Source: Paracentrotus lividus (lineage: Eukaryota; Echinodermata; Echinoidea; Camarodonta; Echinidae). From it: a DNA stretch of 64,000 nucleotides. Positions within the stretch are counted from its first letter, which is position 1. The number at the start of each line of letters is the position of its first letter. Location: NCBI GenBank assembly GCA_940671915.1, contig CALNVZ010000174.1, positions 1,796,756 to 1,860,755 of the forward strand, written 5' to 3'. The translations under genes were made by a program, and so were the position numbers. A model generated the notes under the pieces. The model saw nothing but the letters and a program-made list of their open reading frames with translations. It did not search any database and was not told the origin of the DNA. Positions 61,800-64,000 of this stretch are shown here, in pieces.

Positions 61800-61862
61800 C
61801 TGAAGGACTGGACCTTGAATCACTGTGTTCCTCTGCACTGCTTGCTTGACTAGACTGTTCAA
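61800..61862 (-). CDS. PHD/C2H2 zinc-finger protein, most 5' exon recognised
   Basis: 63 bp, acceptor TTGTCTGTTAATTAG after a strong pyrimidine tract, donor GTTGGTTTGT. It encodes EQSSQASSAEEHSDSRSSPS, a Ser-rich acidic stretch. It begins in phase 1, so at least one more exon, with the start codon, must lie further right; none could be recognised up to 64000. Confidence 0.6.
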
Positions 61863-64000
61863 CTAATTAACAGACAAAAATAAAACAAAACATCAGTGAA
61901 ACTTAATTTTTTTAAACAATACTAGGTGATGAATTTATGGAACAATAACTAAATTACTATCCTTTTTTGACCAAAAAATCAAATTACATACATACATGAA
62001 TGATGATAAATGTTTGATACAAGTAGGTCTGTTTCAACTAAAAATGTAAGTATGAAAAAAAAATTATAATGTACACTGTAGAACTAATCTTATTTCATGA
62101 TGCCATGCTTTGTCCAAATGCCAAGATACAGAAATTAAGTACACATGTCAGTTCAAAGCATAGATTCACAATACTTCTTTTTAATCATTTGTAAAATAAT
62201 GATCGACTTTGATGTAATGTACAGAGCATACTTAAAGCATGACTAAAAACAACAGATCTCATTTCTTCAAGTGCTACAAATTTGTTGACAATCATAAAAA
62301 TGCACTTCCATGCTAATATTCATGAATGCTACGGTCAAATTAGGAAAGGCTACATTAATTTTCACATGAAAAAACATGTTCAACATGGATTATATTGTAC
62401 GGTACATGCATTTTCATGAATCAACAAAGGAGTATAAAACTTGTCCTAGATTTACTGAATGACTCTGCATTTTTAATGACATTCACATAATTAGCCACGG
62501 GAGCAGTTACATAAAGGGAACTATTCATCATTCTCCATCCGCACTGACAAAGCAGAAACAAGACCACAATAGACAGATGTATACTGTACAACCAATATTT
62601 TGATGGGTATTGGTCATTGCATATGGGTTAAAGGGGAAACAGAATAATATGGGGGAAAACACTGCTGGGATTACCTGTACAAGTAGACTATATAATGATG
62701 GAAAGCAGGATGAAGTACAGAATGAATTATAACTACATGTAAGAACAAACAATGTACATTGTACAAAATTAGAAATTGAATATTTCATACACGTCATGTA
62801 AAGCAAAAACTTGTGGGGGAGGCTTTTAATTACAAAGCCAATCATACTGATAATAATGGACCTAAATTATAATTAGTCTTTGAAATTGAATGGATTTCAA
62901 TCATCTTACCACCCAGTAAATCTCCCTCTCAGGGCAAAAGGCCCTAATATAACTTTTTTTTTTTTGTAGTGATAGAAATGGTGTCCCACTATACAACGAC
63001 CATACATGTGTCGGGATGGCTTAGGCATTATTGGTCTGACTAAACCATTATTTATGAAGTGCATAGCCTATAATTATGTAGCCTAAACCTTCTATCTCTG
63101 ACATTCCACCACTTTTACTCACAAAAGTAAAATTTGGGGCATAACAATGACCATCCTATCTACAATTTTCCCAGTAAAATATGTCATTTGTAGGACCTAC
63201 ATTGTACATATAAAACACTGGGTTATTGAATAGGGGATGCATTGCGCTTCACACTTTTTTTATTTTTTTTTTAATATCACCATTTCAAGGCTATAAGATT
63301 AACCTTCCCCAGACATTTTATTACCAGAGGTCACATTATTGCTCCAGGGGAATGATCATTGAACACTAAATGAATGTACAACATTACTAAACTGCTGAAT
63401 GTGTAATTATGTACTGGTGCTCTAGCTTTTCCCTGTGGTAAACTGGATGTTTTTATTAACACCTTTATTACAGACATATTTTTTTCATTTATTCATCTAT
63501 TCATATTTTGGGGTGGATTTTTTTCTTTAAAAAAAAACAGCTCTGGTAAAGAAATAAGGTATTACTTGGGGGAGGGGCACTTAGCCATGCACTATAAATT
63601 TCTATTTGTGGCAGTTAATATGAAAATGAACTTATAAGCCCAATTCCCTATAATATTGCCACTTCAGCAAAATATTTGCAGTATACAAATATACAATGAT
63701 AAGGAGCACAATCCTACATGTATCTTGTTTCATTTTGATGTAACGTTTTTACGTTTTATAGGCCAACATGCTACATACATGCTGATGGGCCTTACTGTAC
63801 ACTATACAAGTATGCACATGCTGAATTATGCAAGGTACATGTATATCACCTAGATATCATAATCTACATGTACATGTAACAGGGATTACTATGTCCTATC
63901 ATGTGCATTCACATTTTACAATCACACCAGCAATTTTCAGCACCTTTGTAGTTGATGAATTTGACCAATATCTTTAATTGTAAATTATAAACTACATTGT
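61863..64000. other. No recognised exon; upstream of the PHD gene's known 5' exon
   Basis: AT-rich sequence. Possible minus-strand donors exist (for example after 62665 and at 62905), but no exon could be supported because there is neither a convincing acceptor nor coding-like peptide. Confidence 0.4.

Noticed and set aside
62665..62940. Possible additional 5' exons of the PHD gene with GT donors at 62664 and 62905
   Set aside because: Acceptors are weak, predicted exons would be under 40 bp, and the peptide has no supporting feature.

Overview
The window looks like nuclear DNA from an invertebrate animal. Its genes are split by phased GT..AG introns, it is AT-rich, it carries dense short inverted-repeat transposons, and it has two runs of N. 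The mixture of repeats (TTAATTATGC/ATGCAAATT stretches, CGCTTCGCGCTCGC arrays, non-LTR reverse-transcriptase remnants with an ELTVPWEE-like C-terminal motif) suggests a marine deuterostome, most likely an echinoderm such as a sea urchin. That placement is an inference from repeat style, not a proven identification.

Three genes can be supported. (1) Minus strand, about 7.1-8.5 kb: the 5' end of a DDX6/Me31B-type DEAD-box RNA helicase, with a non-coding exon, the first coding exon and the second coding exon; the helicase core would lie beyond the left edge. (2) Plus strand, 29473-34658: UFC1, the E2 of the UFMylation pathway; three exons cover the protein from YVENN to the stop codon, and the first coding exon was not found. 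(3) Minus strand, 61862-42005: ten exons, open at the 5' end, of a chromatin-type protein of roughly 980 residues with a long Ser/Pro/Gln-rich middle, two tandem ING-like PHD fingers, an acidic/basic linker, a C4 cysteine cluster and two C2H2 fingers. UFC1 and the PHD gene converge, with about 7.3 kb between their stop codons.

Most of the rest is transposon-derived. Left part (1-7 kb): a 1.29-kb segment occurs twice around an N gap, probably a false assembly duplication. 8.7-22.6 kb: a small inverted-repeat element, divergent CGCTTCGCG arrays, a fold-back minisatellite, G/C-homopolymer-bounded repeats and a 60-T run. 23.6-28.8 kb: a composite element with inverted ends, an array of three units of about 373 bp, and two degraded non-LTR reverse transcriptases in opposite orientations. 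Within the UFC1 introns: a 2.4-kb Tc1-like element with 215-bp double-repeat (IR/DR) ends and a 1.1-kb near-complete palindrome. 35-45 kb: two related TTAA-flanked elements with G/C-run ends plus several miniature elements. In the first observed introns of the PHD gene: a 4-kb inverted-repeat element into which a 1.8-kb element with a 7-bp target duplication has inserted.

Several coding exons (DDX6 exon 1; PHD exons at 45.4-45.6 and 44.6-45.1 kb) read correctly only if small indels are allowed. Together with the near-duplicate around the gap, this points to a draft-quality consensus. I did not find a clearly novel biological system; the most unusual items are the PHD/C2H2 gene and the palindromic elements.
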